In this document: one piece after another, positions 8,346 to 17,022 of the stretch
Layout: each line of letters starts with the position of its first letter
Position numbering within the stretch: position 1 is the first letter of the stretch
The notes under the pieces: generated by a model
The model's input: the letters and a program-made list of their open reading frames with translations, nothing else
Databases searched by the model: none
What the model was told of the DNA's origin: nothing
Program-made: the position numbers and the translations under genes
Assembly (NCBI RefSeq): GCF_031458255.1
Contig: NZ_JAVDYC010000001.1
Span: 434,001-498,000, forward strand
Source: Catenuloplanes niger
GTDB lineage: Bacteria > Actinomycetota > Actinomycetes > Mycobacteriales > Micromonosporaceae
Direction: 5' to 3'
DNA: 64,000 bases

Positions 8346-9170
8346 CTACCGCAGGCCGGCGAAGAGGTCGGTCTCCGGCAGCGGGGCGCCGGTGGAGTCC
8401 TGGACGCGGATGAACGACTCGGTGCCCATCATCTCGCCGAACGTCTCCCGGCCCAGGCCGATGAAGAACGCGCCGTCGCCCTGGCTGGCGTGGGCGGACA
8501 GCGCGTCGAACTTCTGCGCGGCGACCTCCGTCGTGTCCACCCGGGTGGTGATGTCCTCGTCCGGCACGCCCATCGGGGGCGCGTCGGCCGGGAAGTCCTC
8601 CGGCGTGAAGAGACCGGCCGCGATCATCCGCTCGGCCATGTCGTCCATGGCGGACCGGGGCGTGACGCTCCAGTAGACCTTCGTGACGTCACCGGCCAGC
8701 GCGACCGCGGCCATCGTCACCCGGTGCGCCTGGATGTGGTCCGGGTGACCGTAGCCACCGTTCTCGTCGTAGGTGACCACGACGTCCGGCCGGTACCGCC
8801 GGATCAGCTCGGCCAGCCGGGCGGCCGCCTCGTCCACCGGCGTGGACCAGAACGCGCCGGGCGCGTCGTTGCTCGGCCAGCCCATCATGCCGGAGTCGTG
8901 GTAGCCGAGCGTCTCCAGGTGGGTGACCTTGAGGATGCCGCAGCTGGCCTCCAGCTCACCGCGGCGGATCGCGACGACCTGCTCGGGGTCGTGCCCGGCC
9001 CCGCCCGGCTTGGCACCGCCGGGCCCGTCGCCGCAGCGGCCGTCGGTGCAGGTCACGACGATCGTGGTCACGCCCTCGGCCGCGTACCGGGCGAGCACAC
9101 CACCGGTGCTCGTCACCTCGTCGTCCGGGTGCGCGTGGACGGTCATCAGGGTCAGCGGGCGATTGTTCAC
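8346..9170 (-). CDS. PIG-L/LmbE-family deacetylase (MshB/Mca-like)
   Basis: 274 residues. The zinc-site motif HAHPDDE (about residues 12-18) and the second-ligand region GYGHPDHIQAHR are present, as in the LmbE/PIG-L family that removes N-acetyl groups from GlcN-inositol (MshB), cleaves mycothiol conjugates (Mca) or deacetylates pseudo-disaccharides. LGYHDSGMMGW resembles the MshB/Mca loop. It lies among unrelated genes, so neighbours do not fix the substrate. The start is taken as GTG 9170; ATG 9146, giving MTVHAHPDDE, would leave almost no N-terminal strand. Mycothiol-related amidase is one candidate, another is antibiotic or xenobiotic detoxification. Confidence 0.85.
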   Translation of the reverse strand: MNNRPLTLMTVHAHPDDEVTSTGGVLARYAAEGVTTIVVTCTDGRCGDGPGGAKPGGAGHDPEQVVAIRRGELEASCGILKVTHLETLGYHDSGMMGWPSNDAPGAFWSTPVDEAAARLAELIRRYRPDVVVTYDENGGYGHPDHIQAHRVTMAAVALAGDVTKVYWSVTPRSAMDDMAERMIAAGLFTPEDFPADAPPMGVPDEDITTRVDTTEVAAQKFDALSAHASQGDGAFFIGLGRETFGEMMGTESFIRVQDSTGAPLPETDLFAGLR

Positions 9171-9240
9171 CGGCCCAGCCTACGGCGGGGCCGCCCGGTT
9201 CGCGGCCGACGAGGCCAGGAACACAACCGCCCGGTGGAGA

Positions 9241-11394
9241 TCACTCGGCACGCACGGCGTCGATCGTGACGGTGCCGCGGCCGCCGTACCAGAAGCCCAT
9301 CGCGAGCTGCTGCGGGCGGGCTCGGTCGATGCCGTTCGCGGCCATCGGGATCCGGATGTCCCGGTACTCCGTGGTGATCTCGGGACGGCCGCCGCCGTCC
9401 AGGACGAAGTCGCCGAAGACCCGGGTGGCGCCGCCGAGGCTCAGGTGGAAGTGCGACTGCTCGCCGCCCTGCGCGCCCCTGATCCGTACCACCAGGTGGG
9501 TCTTTCCCGTCAGGTCCTGGTCGATGTCGCTGCCGAACCAGCCGCAGTTGTCGTAGCTCAGCGCGAGCGCACCGCCGGTGACCACGCCGGCGCCGCCACC
9601 GTTGCGGAAGCAGTTGCCACCGGTCCACCCGCCGAGGTCGTTCCGGGCGTCCGCGGGGTAGGCGGGTGCGCCGTCGAAGTCGTCCAGCGTCACCGCACCG
9701 GCCGGTGCGGACGGCATGCCGGGCGCCGGCGGCGCGGACGGCGGGGTCTGGGCCGGGGGCGTCGGAGCCGGGGGCGTGGTCTGGGCCGGGGGTGTGGGGG
9801 TGCCGCCGCCTCCGGTGCTCGCGCCGACGCCGAGGTCGCCGAGGCCGAGCCAGCCGTCGCCGCCCTGGGTGGCGTTGCCGAAGCGGAGCTTCTTCGCCGC
9901 CGGGCTGATCGCCTCCAGCGGGTTACGCACCCGCATGACCAGCTGATAGTCCCCGGCCGGTACGCCGCCGAGGTCGATGCCGTGCTGGAAGTACTGCGGG
10001 TGGCCGTAGTCGAGGTAGTCCGCGCCCGCGTTCCAGTCCGGGAACGCGCGGACCTTCAGCGGCATGACCGTGCGCAGGTCCCAGGACGTGTCCCAGGTCT
10101 TGACGACACCGCCGGCCGCGTTCTTCAGGCCGAGCGTGACCGTCCACGGATAGTAGAACGGTGCCACGCCGCGGTTGGAGATCGTGACACCGACCGTGGC
10201 CGTGCCGGCGGCGTCGTCCGGGAGGTACGCGTGCGTGGCCGTCAGGTCGTACCCCATCAGCCGGACCGCCGCCGCCACCTTCGGATCCGACGCGGCGTAC
10301 CCCTGGCTGCCCTGGTTGATCTTCCAGGTGGTGTGCTCCAGCTCGATGCAGGCCCGCATGTCGTCGACCTGACCGGCGCCGCCGGGCCAGGCGTCGAACG
10401 CGCTGCCCTGGATCTCCGGCCGCACCTCACCACCCATCGAACTGCTGATCCACTTGTTCTCCACACCGCGGTCCAGCGCGCGCTGCAACTGCGCGTAGTC
10501 GCTGCCGCCCATCGACCGGGGCAGCGTGACGCCCGCGGCCGGTGAACCCTCGCGGTAGCAGAACGAGTCGTCGTGGTAGCCGACGTCCCGGCCGTCCGCA
10601 GCGCCACCGGCCGACTCCGGGTAGCGGATCTCCAGCTTGGTGACGTCGAAGGCGTCGTCGAACGCGGCCACGATCCGCGCGCCGCTGGCGTCCGACGGCA
10701 TCAGGTCCGGGTGTCCGTCGGCGGTGTCCGCGTCGAACGGCCAGGTGTGCCACTCACCCCAGAGCCCGACCAGGCCCAGGTTGATGAAGCCGATCCGCGG
10801 GTCGCCGTCGTACCGGGCACCGAACGCGGCGACGAAGGCGGTGACCGCGTCCAGCAGGTACGGGCTGTCGTAGTCCGGCGAGACCGTGCCCCACCGGGTG
10901 TTGTCCCGGTAGGCGACGTGCCCGTCGAAGCAGCGCGGGATCGCGTTCGCCGGGTGGCTGCCGGTGCCGCCCGGGTACTCCATGTAGAACCGGATCGCGG
11001 CCTGGTTGCCGTACGACGCCATCTCGGTCAGCGCCCGGTCGACCACCGACCAGTCGTACGCGGCACAGTCGTTCGCGCCGGTCATCACCTCGGACAGTCC
11101 GAAGTAGCTCCACGACAGCGACCGCGGATAGCCGGTGTTCTGGTCCTCGCCGGGCACGTAGAACCGGGCGAAGCCCTTGAGCGGATTGTCCAGCGGGCTC
11201 GGCGCCGCGGTCAGCGCGTGCGCGGTCAGCGACGGATCCGGGGCGGCCGGCGCCGCGGGCCGCACCGGCACGCCGGACAGCGCCGGCTCGGCCGCGACGG
11301 TGCGGGGGAACAGCTCGGCGGCCGCGCTGTGCGCGGCGAACGACGCGGCGAGAACGACGATCGTGCAGAGCGCGATGACGCGGACGTGGCGCAT
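9241..11394 (-). CDS. Secreted DUF4832-type protein with C-terminal carbohydrate-binding-like domain
   Basis: 717 residues. A signal peptide (MRHVRVIALCTIVVLAASFA) is followed by a TIM-barrel-like DUF4874/DUF4832 region (residues ~65-510) with NPLKGFARFYVPGEDQNTGY, IRFYMEYPGGTG and the conserved FINLGLVGLWGEWHTWP. A Pro/Thr linker of about 45 residues (PTPPAQTTPPAPTPPAQTPP) leads to a 140-residue beta-sandwich (LDDFDGAPAYP... VTIDAVRAE) like CBM or CIA30-type domains. The architecture is that of a multi-modular secreted glycan-active enzyme; GEWHTWP acidic and aromatic residues could form the catalytic end of the barrel. No enzymatic activity is established for this domain to my knowledge. 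Monocistronic, ATG start. Confidence 0.75.
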   Translation of the reverse strand: MRHVRVIALCTIVVLAASFAAHSAAAELFPRTVAAEPALSGVPVRPAAPAAPDPSLTAHALTAAPSPLDNPLKGFARFYVPGEDQNTGYPRSLSWSYFGLSEVMTGANDCAAYDWSVVDRALTEMASYGNQAAIRFYMEYPGGTGSHPANAIPRCFDGHVAYRDNTRWGTVSPDYDSPYLLDAVTAFVAAFGARYDGDPRIGFINLGLVGLWGEWHTWPFDADTADGHPDLMPSDASGARIVAAFDDAFDVTKLEIRYPESAGGAADGRDVGYHDDSFCYREGSPAAGVTLPRSMGGSDYAQLQRALDRGVENKWISSSMGGEVRPEIQGSAFDAWPGGAGQVDDMRACIELEHTTWKINQGSQGYAASDPKVAAAVRLMGYDLTATHAYLPDDAAGTATVGVTISNRGVAPFYYPWTVTLGLKNAAGGVVKTWDTSWDLRTVMPLKVRAFPDWNAGADYLDYGHPQYFQHGIDLGGVPAGDYQLVMRVRNPLEAISPAAKKLRFGNATQGGDGWLGLGDLGVGASTGGGGTPTPPAQTTPPAPTPPAQTPPSAPPAPGMPSAPAGAVTLDDFDGAPAYPADARNDLGGWTGGNCFRNGGGAGVVTGGALALSYDNCGWFGSDIDQDLTGKTHLVVRIRGAQGGEQSHFHLSLGGATRVFGDFVLDGGGRPEITTEYRDIRIPMAANGIDRARPQQLAMGFWYGGRGTVTIDAVRAE

Positions 11395-11543
11395 GGATGA
11401 TCTTTAACATGACCGGCGCGCCACCGGCGCCGCCCTTCCGCACGTCACCGGGTAAACCCTCACGAACGACCACCGCACCGACGCCGGCCCGGTCGCCTGC
11501 CGTCAGCGCCGATGACGGACCTCTACGCCGGCGCCGAGACCGG
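11395..11543. other. Short intergenic region between DUF4832 gene and MFS gene
   Basis: Both neighbours are on the minus strand. The region should hold the promoter of the secreted-protein gene (its upstream side includes TGTTAAAGATCATCCATGCG read on the minus strand). No gene or clear operator seen. Confidence 0.3.
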
Positions 11544-12869
11544 TCAGCACGGTCGTGCTCCCGGTGCCGCCCGGTCCGGCTTCGGTGCGGTGCCGCCCGG
11601 CCCGGGTTCGTGGTGCCCACCCTCGGATCCCGCGGCGAGCGCGGCGCGCGGCCCGGAGACCCGCGCCGGCGGACGAATCGCGGGAACGACGATCAGGAGC
11701 AGCAGGGCGCCGACCAGCGGTACGGTGGCCAGCACCAGCCAGGGGACGACCGGGCCGGCCGAGTCCAGCAGCGCGCCGGTCACCGTGCTGCCGGCCAGCA
11801 CCGCGAGGCCGCCCGCGGCGGAGAGCACGCCGAGGTGGGCGCCGAGGCGCCGCTCGCCGGCCAGCCGGGCCGCGGTGTCCCGGGCGACCGGGGACGCCAG
11901 CATCTGACCGGCCGTGAGCAGCACCACCATGGCGAGCGCGGACCACGCGCCCGGCAGCACCGGCACCACCGCGAACGCGACCGCCATCAGCGCGAAGCCG
12001 GAGGCGAGCGCGGCACGGGGGCCGAGCAGGCGGCGGGCGTGGCGGGCCACGGTCAGCTGCCCGGCGATCATCAGTACCGAGGCGAGCGCGAACAGCCAGC
12101 CCAGCGCCCAGGCCGCGCCCTCGGCCCGCAGTTCCAGCGGCAGTGCCAGGTAGAGCTGGTGGTAGGCGAACAGTCCGGCGCTGTTCGCGGCCGCGAACGC
12201 CAGGAACCGGCGGTTGCCGGCCACCTCGCGCAGCCCGGCCGGGACCGGCTCGTCCGCGTGCGCCCCGGGTTCGGCCGGCAGCAGCCGCACGTGCACGGCC
12301 AGGATCAGCGCGAACACGGCCGCGGCGGCCAGGCAGACCGCGGGGAAGCCGGCCGGGAGCAGCAGCACGCCGAGCAGCGGGCCGGTGACCGCGCCGACCT
12401 CGCCGGCGGCGGAGAACATCGCGAACAGCTCGGTGCGCCGCAGCGTGCCGGCCGCCTCGAGGCGCGCGCCCTCGCGGGCGAGCGCGGACTCCACGGCCGG
12501 GGAGAACAGCGCGGCAGCCACACCGACCAGCACCGTGCCGGCCAGCACGGTGGCGAGGTCGTGGGCGAGCGCGAGGACGAGGAAACCCGCGATCCGGACC
12601 GTGCAGCCGGCCAGCACCACCGGGCGGGCGCCGTACCGGTCGGCGAGCACACCGCCGAGCGGGAACAGGCCCTGCTGGCTGAACGTGCGCAGGCCGAGGA
12701 CCAGTCCGACGACCGCCGCGGCCAGGCCGAGGCCGGCGCCGAGGTGGTCGGCGAGGAACGGCAGCACCAGGTAGAAGCCGACGTTGAAGGCGAGCTGGGT
12801 GAACACCAGTAGGCGCGGTACGGCCGGCAGCCGGGCGAGCTCGGTGAGGATCAGGAAGCGGTCGAGCAC
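11544..12869 (-). CDS. MFS transporter, drug efflux type
   Basis: About 441 residues with 12 predicted helices. The DHA1-type loop between helices 2 and 3 is visible (GGVLADRYGARPVVLAG), as is the helix-4 region LAGTVLVGVAAALFSPAVES. The last 35 residues are a Gly/Pro-rich cytoplasmic tail. The open frame extends to 12992 but that would overlap the divergent GNAT gene; GTG 12869 (VLDRFLILTELARLP) is the sensible start. Divergently transcribed from the acetyltransferase at 12919, a pairing common for resistance cassettes. Substrate unknown. Confidence 0.85.
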   Translation of the reverse strand: MLDRFLILTELARLPAVPRLLVFTQLAFNVGFYLVLPFLADHLGAGLGLAAAVVGLVLGLRTFSQQGLFPLGGVLADRYGARPVVLAGCTVRIAGFLVLALAHDLATVLAGTVLVGVAAALFSPAVESALAREGARLEAAGTLRRTELFAMFSAAGEVGAVTGPLLGVLLLPAGFPAVCLAAAAVFALILAVHVRLLPAEPGAHADEPVPAGLREVAGNRRFLAFAAANSAGLFAYHQLYLALPLELRAEGAAWALGWLFALASVLMIAGQLTVARHARRLLGPRAALASGFALMAVAFAVVPVLPGAWSALAMVVLLTAGQMLASPVARDTAARLAGERRLGAHLGVLSAAGGLAVLAGSTVTGALLDSAGPVVPWLVLATVPLVGALLLLIVVPAIRPPARVSGPRAALAAGSEGGHHEPGPGGTAPKPDRAAPGARPC

Positions 12870-12882
12870 GGCCTCACCCTTG

Positions 12883-12911
12883 TTGCCACAACTTTGCAAG
12901 TAGCCAAGAAT
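12883..12911 (+). promoter_or_regulatory. Promoter of a leaderless acetyltransferase gene
   Basis: TTGCCA (12883-12888), a 17-bp spacer and AAGAAT (12906-12911) place transcription start at about 12918, directly at the ATG (12919). There is no ribosome site, so a leaderless transcript is likely. The spacer start contains the small palindrome GTTGCCACAAC, a possible operator shared with the divergent transporter gene. Confidence 0.5.
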
Positions 12912-12918
12912 AGCGATC

Positions 12919-13449
12919 ATGCTCGCCACGTACACGCTGCGCACCGCGGAGACCGCGGACGTGCCCGGCGCACGCCGCGTCATGCTCGACACGCTCTACC
13001 GCGACATGCGCAGCGGTTACGTGCCGCGCTGGCACGGCGACGTCATCGACATCTCCGGCGCCTACCTGGCACCGCCGCGGCACACGCTGCTGGTGGCGAC
13101 CGCGCCGGACGGCGAGGTGGTGGCGACCGGCGGCGTCCGCTCGCACGGCCCGTCCGCACCGGACCGGCTGGCCGAGCGGTACCCGGCCGGGATCACCGCG
13201 CAGCTCTGCCGGATCTACGTCGACCCGGCCCACCGCCGCCGGGGCCTGGCCCGGGCGATGGTGGACCGGATGCTCGCGTTCATCGCGGCCGACGGCGGCT
13301 ACACCGCCGCCTACCTGCACACCGACCCGATCTCGCCGGGTGCCGAGGCGTTCTGGACCGCGCACGCCCGCCTGGTCCACGACGAGCGGCCCACGCCGCA
13401 CGGCCCCGGCACCGTCCACTTCGAACTGGAGATCCCCGCGCGGCCGTGA
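12919..13449 (+). CDS. GNAT-family N-acetyltransferase
   Basis: 176 residues forming one GNAT fold. The acetyl-CoA pyrophosphate-binding motif is clear: AQLCRIYVDPAHRRRGLARA (motif A, R-R-x-G-L/A) followed by a helix MVDRMLAFIAADGG. The beta-4 strand carries LLVATAPDGEVVATGGVR. The acceptor could be an antibiotic, polyamine or protein amine and cannot be told from sequence. The divergent MFS exporter hints at a detoxification role. ATG 12919. Confidence 0.85.
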   Translation: MLATYTLRTAETADVPGARRVMLDTLYRDMRSGYVPRWHGDVIDISGAYLAPPRHTLLVATAPDGEVVATGGVRSHGPSAPDRLAERYPAGITAQLCRIYVDPAHRRRGLARAMVDRMLAFIAADGGYTAAYLHTDPISPGAEAFWTAHARLVHDERPTPHGPGTVHFELEIPARP

Positions 13450-13483
13450 GCCACCGGCGCGGTCCGGCACCGCCTCGATCGCG

Positions 13484-13535
13484 GCGGGTGCGCGGGCCTC
13501 AGGCGACGAGCGGGTGCGCGGGGCTCAGGGGACGA
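13484..13535. repeat. 26-bp tandem duplication at a gene 3' end
   Basis: Two adjacent 26-bp copies (GCGGGTGCGCGGGCCTCAGG... with three mismatches). The inner copy contains the last codons and stop of the quinone reductase gene; the outer copy is a duplicate of that end. A replication-slippage product. Confidence 0.75.
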
Positions 13536-14493
13536 GCAGGACGCGGCCGAAGGCGGCGCGGCTCTCGATGTAGCGGTGCGCCTCGGCCGCGTCGGCGAGC
13601 GGGAACTCGCGGTCGATCACGACCGTCAGCTCGCCCGCGGCGACGCGCGCGATCAGCTTCTCGATGACCGCGCGGATCCGGGCCCGGTCGCGCTGCATGC
13701 CGCCCGCCAGGTAGACGCCGTGCAGGGACGCGTTCTTCCCCATCAGCGGCCGGATCTGCGGCGTGTGCCCGTCCCGGCCGGCCTCGCCGATCCAGGTGAT
13801 CCGCCCCCGGTACGCGAGCGCCTCGATGCTGCCCTCCAGCGTGCGCCCGCCGACCGGGTCGATCACCACGTCGACGCCGCGGCCGTCGGTGATCTCCTTG
13901 ACCCGCGCCACCACGTCCGTGTCCCGGTAGTTGATCGCGTGGTCCAGGCCGAGCTCGGTCAGCCGGGCCAGCTTCTCGTCGCTGGACGCGGTGCCGATCA
14001 CGGTGGCACCGGCGGCCTTGGCCAGCTGCACCGCCGCGACGCCGACGCCACTCGCCGCGGCCTGCACCAGCACGGTCTCCCCGGCCCGGAGCCGGCCGAA
14101 CTCGAACAGGCACTCGTCCGCGGTGGCGAACTCGACCAGGATGCCGGCCGCGACCCGCGGGTCCATGTCGTCCGGCACCGGGTAGACGTTGTAGTCCTTC
14201 ACCACGGCCAGCTCCGCGTGCGAGCCGGCGGCCATGAACGCGACCACCCGCTGCCCCTCGCGCAGCCCGGTGACGCCCTCGCCGAGCGTGGCGATCGTGC
14301 CGGCCGCCTGGTAGCCGACGATGTGCGGCGCGGCCTGCACCGGCGCGAACTGCCGGAACAGGACGTCACCGCCCTGCACGCCGACGGCCTCGACCCGCAG
14401 CAGCACCTCGCCGGCGCCGGCCACCGGATCCGGCACGTCCTCGTACCGCAGGACCTCCGGGCCGCCGTTCTGGTAGTACACCGCTGCCTTCAT
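13525..14493 (-). CDS. Zinc-independent NADPH:quinone oxidoreductase (zeta-crystallin type MDR)
   Basis: 322 residues. GroES-like N-domain with GPEVLRYEDVPDPVAGAGEV and VEAVGVQGGDVLFRQ; Rossmann domain with the nucleotide motif AASGVGVAAVQLAKAAGATV; then YRGRITWIGEAG and the family C-terminal tail ESRAAFGRVLLVP. It lacks the Cys/His zinc ligands of alcohol dehydrogenases, matching the QOR subfamily that reduces quinones or conjugated carbonyls with NADPH. ATG 14493 has GAGGAG six bases upstream; a GTG at 14499 overlaps that ribosome site and is less likely. Stand-alone gene. Confidence 0.9.
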   Translation of the reverse strand: MKAAVYYQNGGPEVLRYEDVPDPVAGAGEVLLRVEAVGVQGGDVLFRQFAPVQAAPHIVGYQAAGTIATLGEGVTGLREGQRVVAFMAAGSHAELAVVKDYNVYPVPDDMDPRVAAGILVEFATADECLFEFGRLRAGETVLVQAAASGVGVAAVQLAKAAGATVIGTASSDEKLARLTELGLDHAINYRDTDVVARVKEITDGRGVDVVIDPVGGRTLEGSIEALAYRGRITWIGEAGRDGHTPQIRPLMGKNASLHGVYLAGGMQRDRARIRAVIEKLIARVAAGELTVVIDREFPLADAAEAHRYIESRAAFGRVLLVP

Positions 14494-14678
14494 CGCCACT
14501 CCTCAGCCGATCAGTTTCAGATGCCAACTATCCGCGTACCCACCGTCCGTTGCCCGGCACTGTGGGCCGCGACACGCACCCGTTCGCCCGGCCACGCTCT
14601 CCGGGCACGCCGCAGGACGCGTGGCCGGCCGAGGGCGGCGATCGCCGTGCGGGAGCCGACGCCGTACGCTGACTCGCG

Positions 14679-15593
14679 ATGACGCTCGGAGCCGGCGAGG
14701 TGGAGCTGTTCGCGCGTCTCCGGGGGCGCCTGGAGGCGATCGCGTACCGGATGCTGGGCTCGGCCGGGGACGCCGAGGACGCGGTGCAGGACACGTTCCT
14801 GCGCTGGCAGGCGGCGGACCGGCAGCACATCGCGACGCCGGAGGCGTGGCTGACGAAGGTGCTCACGAACGTGTGCCTCAACCAGCTCACCTCGGCGCGG
14901 GCGCGGCGCGAGACCTACGTCGGGCAGTGGCTGCCGGAGCCGGTGCCGGCCGGCGACCGGATGCTCGGCCCGGCCGAGACCGCGGAGCAGCGGGAGTCCG
15001 TGTCGATCGCGGTGCTCACGCTGCTGGAACGGCTCTCGCCGAACGAACGCGCGGTCTACGTGCTGCGGGAGGCGTTCGGCTACCCGCACGCGGAGATCGC
15101 CGGGATGCTCGGGCTGACCGAGGCGAACTGCCAGCAGATCCACCACCGCGCCCGCCGGCACGTCGCCTCCGGCCCGGCCCGGATCACGGTCGACGCGGCC
15201 GCCGCCGAGCGGATCGCCGAGAACTTCCTGCGGGCCGCGGTCAGCGGCGAGATCGAGCCGCTGGTCCGGTTGCTGACCGACGACGCGGTGAACGTCGCGG
15301 ACGGCGGCGGCCACGTGCCGGCCCGCAGCACGCCGATCGTGGGTGCGCTCGCGATCGCCCGGTTCCTGCGGTCCGCGTTCCGGCCGGGGGCCGGGCGACG
15401 CCTGGTCGGCACGGAGTACGCGCTGCACCCCGCGGTCGTCCACGGTGGACCGGCGGTGGTCGCGGTGGCCGGTGACCGGGTGATCGGCGTGGCCGCGCTG
15501 GACGTGACGGTGGACGGCATCGCCGCGATCCACGTCCAGGCGAGCCCGGACAAGCTGGAGCGGTTCACCCGGTGGTGGCTCGCGCGGGAGTGA
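14679..15593 (+). CDS. ECF41-group RNA polymerase sigma factor with SnoaL-like C-terminal domain
   Basis: 304 residues. Sigma region 2 (AIAYRMLGSAGDAEDAVQDT) and region 4 (LSPNERAVYVLREAFGYPHA, then IAGMLGLTEANCQQIHHRAR) are followed by a SnoaL/NTF2-like domain (residues ~175-304). The ECF41 signatures are present: YVGQWLPEPV in the linker and SPDKLERF at the C-terminus, the region shown in this group to regulate activity without an anti-sigma factor. ECF41 genes are typically adjacent to a carboxymuconolactone decarboxylase, oxidoreductase or epimerase gene; here an FAD oxidoreductase follows at 15682. ATG 14679. Confidence 0.9.
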   Translation: MTLGAGEVELFARLRGRLEAIAYRMLGSAGDAEDAVQDTFLRWQAADRQHIATPEAWLTKVLTNVCLNQLTSARARRETYVGQWLPEPVPAGDRMLGPAETAEQRESVSIAVLTLLERLSPNERAVYVLREAFGYPHAEIAGMLGLTEANCQQIHHRARRHVASGPARITVDAAAAERIAENFLRAAVSGEIEPLVRLLTDDAVNVADGGGHVPARSTPIVGALAIARFLRSAFRPGAGRRLVGTEYALHPAVVHGGPAVVAVAGDRVIGVAALDVTVDGIAAIHVQASPDKLERFTRWWLARE

Positions 15594-15613
15594 GCGGGGC
15601 CACAGCCGGTTCC

Positions 15614-15635
15614 TGTCAGGGATCGGGTGGCCGTC
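15614..15635 (+). promoter_or_regulatory. Weak ECF41-like promoter candidate
   Basis: TGTCAGG (15614-15620) and CGTC (15632-15635) resemble the TGTCACA and CGTC elements described for ECF41 promoters and lie just upstream of the oxidoreductase. The spacer of 11 bp is shorter than expected for an ECF promoter, so this is only a candidate. Confidence 0.25.
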
Positions 15636-15681
15636 CGGTTCAGGAGGCGAGCGCACACCACCTCCAGACGGGAGCCGCATC

Positions 15682-16854
15682 ATGAAACACCGCATCGTGG
15701 TCCTCGGTGCCGGATACGCCGGCGTCCACGCCGCCGGCCGTCTCGCCCGCCGCCTGCACCCGGACGACCTCTCCATCACGCTGGTCAACGACGCGGAGGA
15801 CTTCGTCGAGCGGGTCCGCCTGCACCAGCTCGCGGCCGGTCAGCGGCTGCGCGGCCGGCCGCTGCGGGACGTCCTCGCGGGCACGCGTGTGACGCCGGTG
15901 ACCGCGCGGGTCACCGCGATCGACCCGGACGCCGGCACCGTGACCCTCGCCGGGCACCACGACCTGCGCTTCGACACGCTGGTGTACGCGCTGGGCAGCA
16001 CCGGCGGCGACGGCGGCGTGCCGGGCGTGGCCGAGCACGCGTTCGGGGTCGCCGGCCGGCCCGCCGCGCTCCGGCTGCGGGACCGGCTGCGCACGCTCGG
16101 CCCGGGGGCGGCCGTGCTGGTCGTCGGCGGCGGCCTGACCGGCATCGAGGCGGTCACCGAGATCGCCGAGTCCTGGCCGGACCTGCGGGTCGCGCTCGTG
16201 GCGCGCGGCCGGGCCGGCGACCGGCTCGGCGACCGCGCGCGGGCCCACCTGCACCGCGCGCTCGCCCGGCTCGGCGTGACCGTGCACGAGCACACCGCGG
16301 TGACCCGGGTCGGCGCGGACGGTGTGCACACCGGTGCCGGCCACCTGCCGGCCGCGGTGACGGTGTGGACGGCCGGTTTCGCGGCGCACCCGATCGCGGC
16401 CGCGTCCACACTGGAGGTCACCGACGGCCGGATCGTCGTGGACGGCACCATGCGGTCGGTCTCGCACCCGGCCGTCTACGCGGTCGGTGACGCCGCGATC
16501 GCGGGCGGCGCGGACGGCGTACCGCTGCGGATGGCGTGCGCCGCCGGCATCCCGATGGCCTGGCAGGCCGCGGACGCGATCGCGGCGCGACTGACCGGCA
16601 CCCGGGTGGTGCAGCGCCCGATCCGGTTCTACGCGCAGTGCATCAGCCTGGGCCGCCGTGACGGCATCATCCAGTTCGTCGACGCGCACGACCGGGCCAC
16701 CCCGACGGTGCTGCTCGGCGCCCCGGCCGCACGCGTGAAGGAGTTCGTCTGCGCGGGCGCGGCCTGGAGCGTCGCCCACCCCACCCTGCCGGCGCCGGTC
16801 CGCCGCCGCCACGTCACCACGGAGCCGGCCGCCCCGGCGCCCGCCACCCGATAG
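15682..16854 (+). CDS. NAD(P)/FAD-dependent oxidoreductase (type II NADH dehydrogenase-like)
   Basis: 390 residues with two Rossmann folds: IVVLGAGYAGVHAAGRLARR at residues 5-24 for FAD and AVLVVGGGLTGIEAVTEIAE near 150 for NAD(P)H, then AVYAVGDAAIAGGADGVPLR near residue 272 for the flavin. No C-terminal membrane anchor is evident, so cytosolic or loosely attached. It oxidises a nicotinamide cofactor and passes electrons to a quinone or unknown acceptor. Ribosome site GGGAGC just before ATG 15682. As the oxidoreductase next to an ECF41 sigma gene it is the expected regulon target. Confidence 0.88.
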   Translation: MKHRIVVLGAGYAGVHAAGRLARRLHPDDLSITLVNDAEDFVERVRLHQLAAGQRLRGRPLRDVLAGTRVTPVTARVTAIDPDAGTVTLAGHHDLRFDTLVYALGSTGGDGGVPGVAEHAFGVAGRPAALRLRDRLRTLGPGAAVLVVGGGLTGIEAVTEIAESWPDLRVALVARGRAGDRLGDRARAHLHRALARLGVTVHEHTAVTRVGADGVHTGAGHLPAAVTVWTAGFAAHPIAAASTLEVTDGRIVVDGTMRSVSHPAVYAVGDAAIAGGADGVPLRMACAAGIPMAWQAADAIAARLTGTRVVQRPIRFYAQCISLGRRDGIIQFVDAHDRATPTVLLGAPAARVKEFVCAGAAWSVAHPTLPAPVRRRHVTTEPAAPAPATR

Positions 16855-16987
16855 CGGGACCACCGTCCGGGGACGGCTTATTGCACACCTTTTGCATTTG
16901 CTGCATGATGACCTCAGGCGTGAGCCACGGGAGAGGCGAGCGCGCGGAGGGGGTGGCCCGGCAGCCGCGATGATCCAGCGTGCCGGG

Positions 16988-17015
16988 TCATGCCCCCGAT
17001 CGTGCCGGGGCATGA
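16988..17015. promoter_or_regulatory. Dyad directly upstream of BtuF-like gene
   Basis: TCATGCCCC (16988-16996) and its exact complement GGGGCATGA (17007-17015) are separated by 10 bp and end seven bases before ATG 17023, covering the position of the ribosome site. Arms one to two helical turns apart suggest a repressor site or an mRNA hairpin that hides the start. Farther upstream, TTGCAC...TTGCAT...CTGCAT (16881-16906) may belong to the promoter. Confidence 0.45.
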
Positions 17016-17022
17016 TGGGGCG

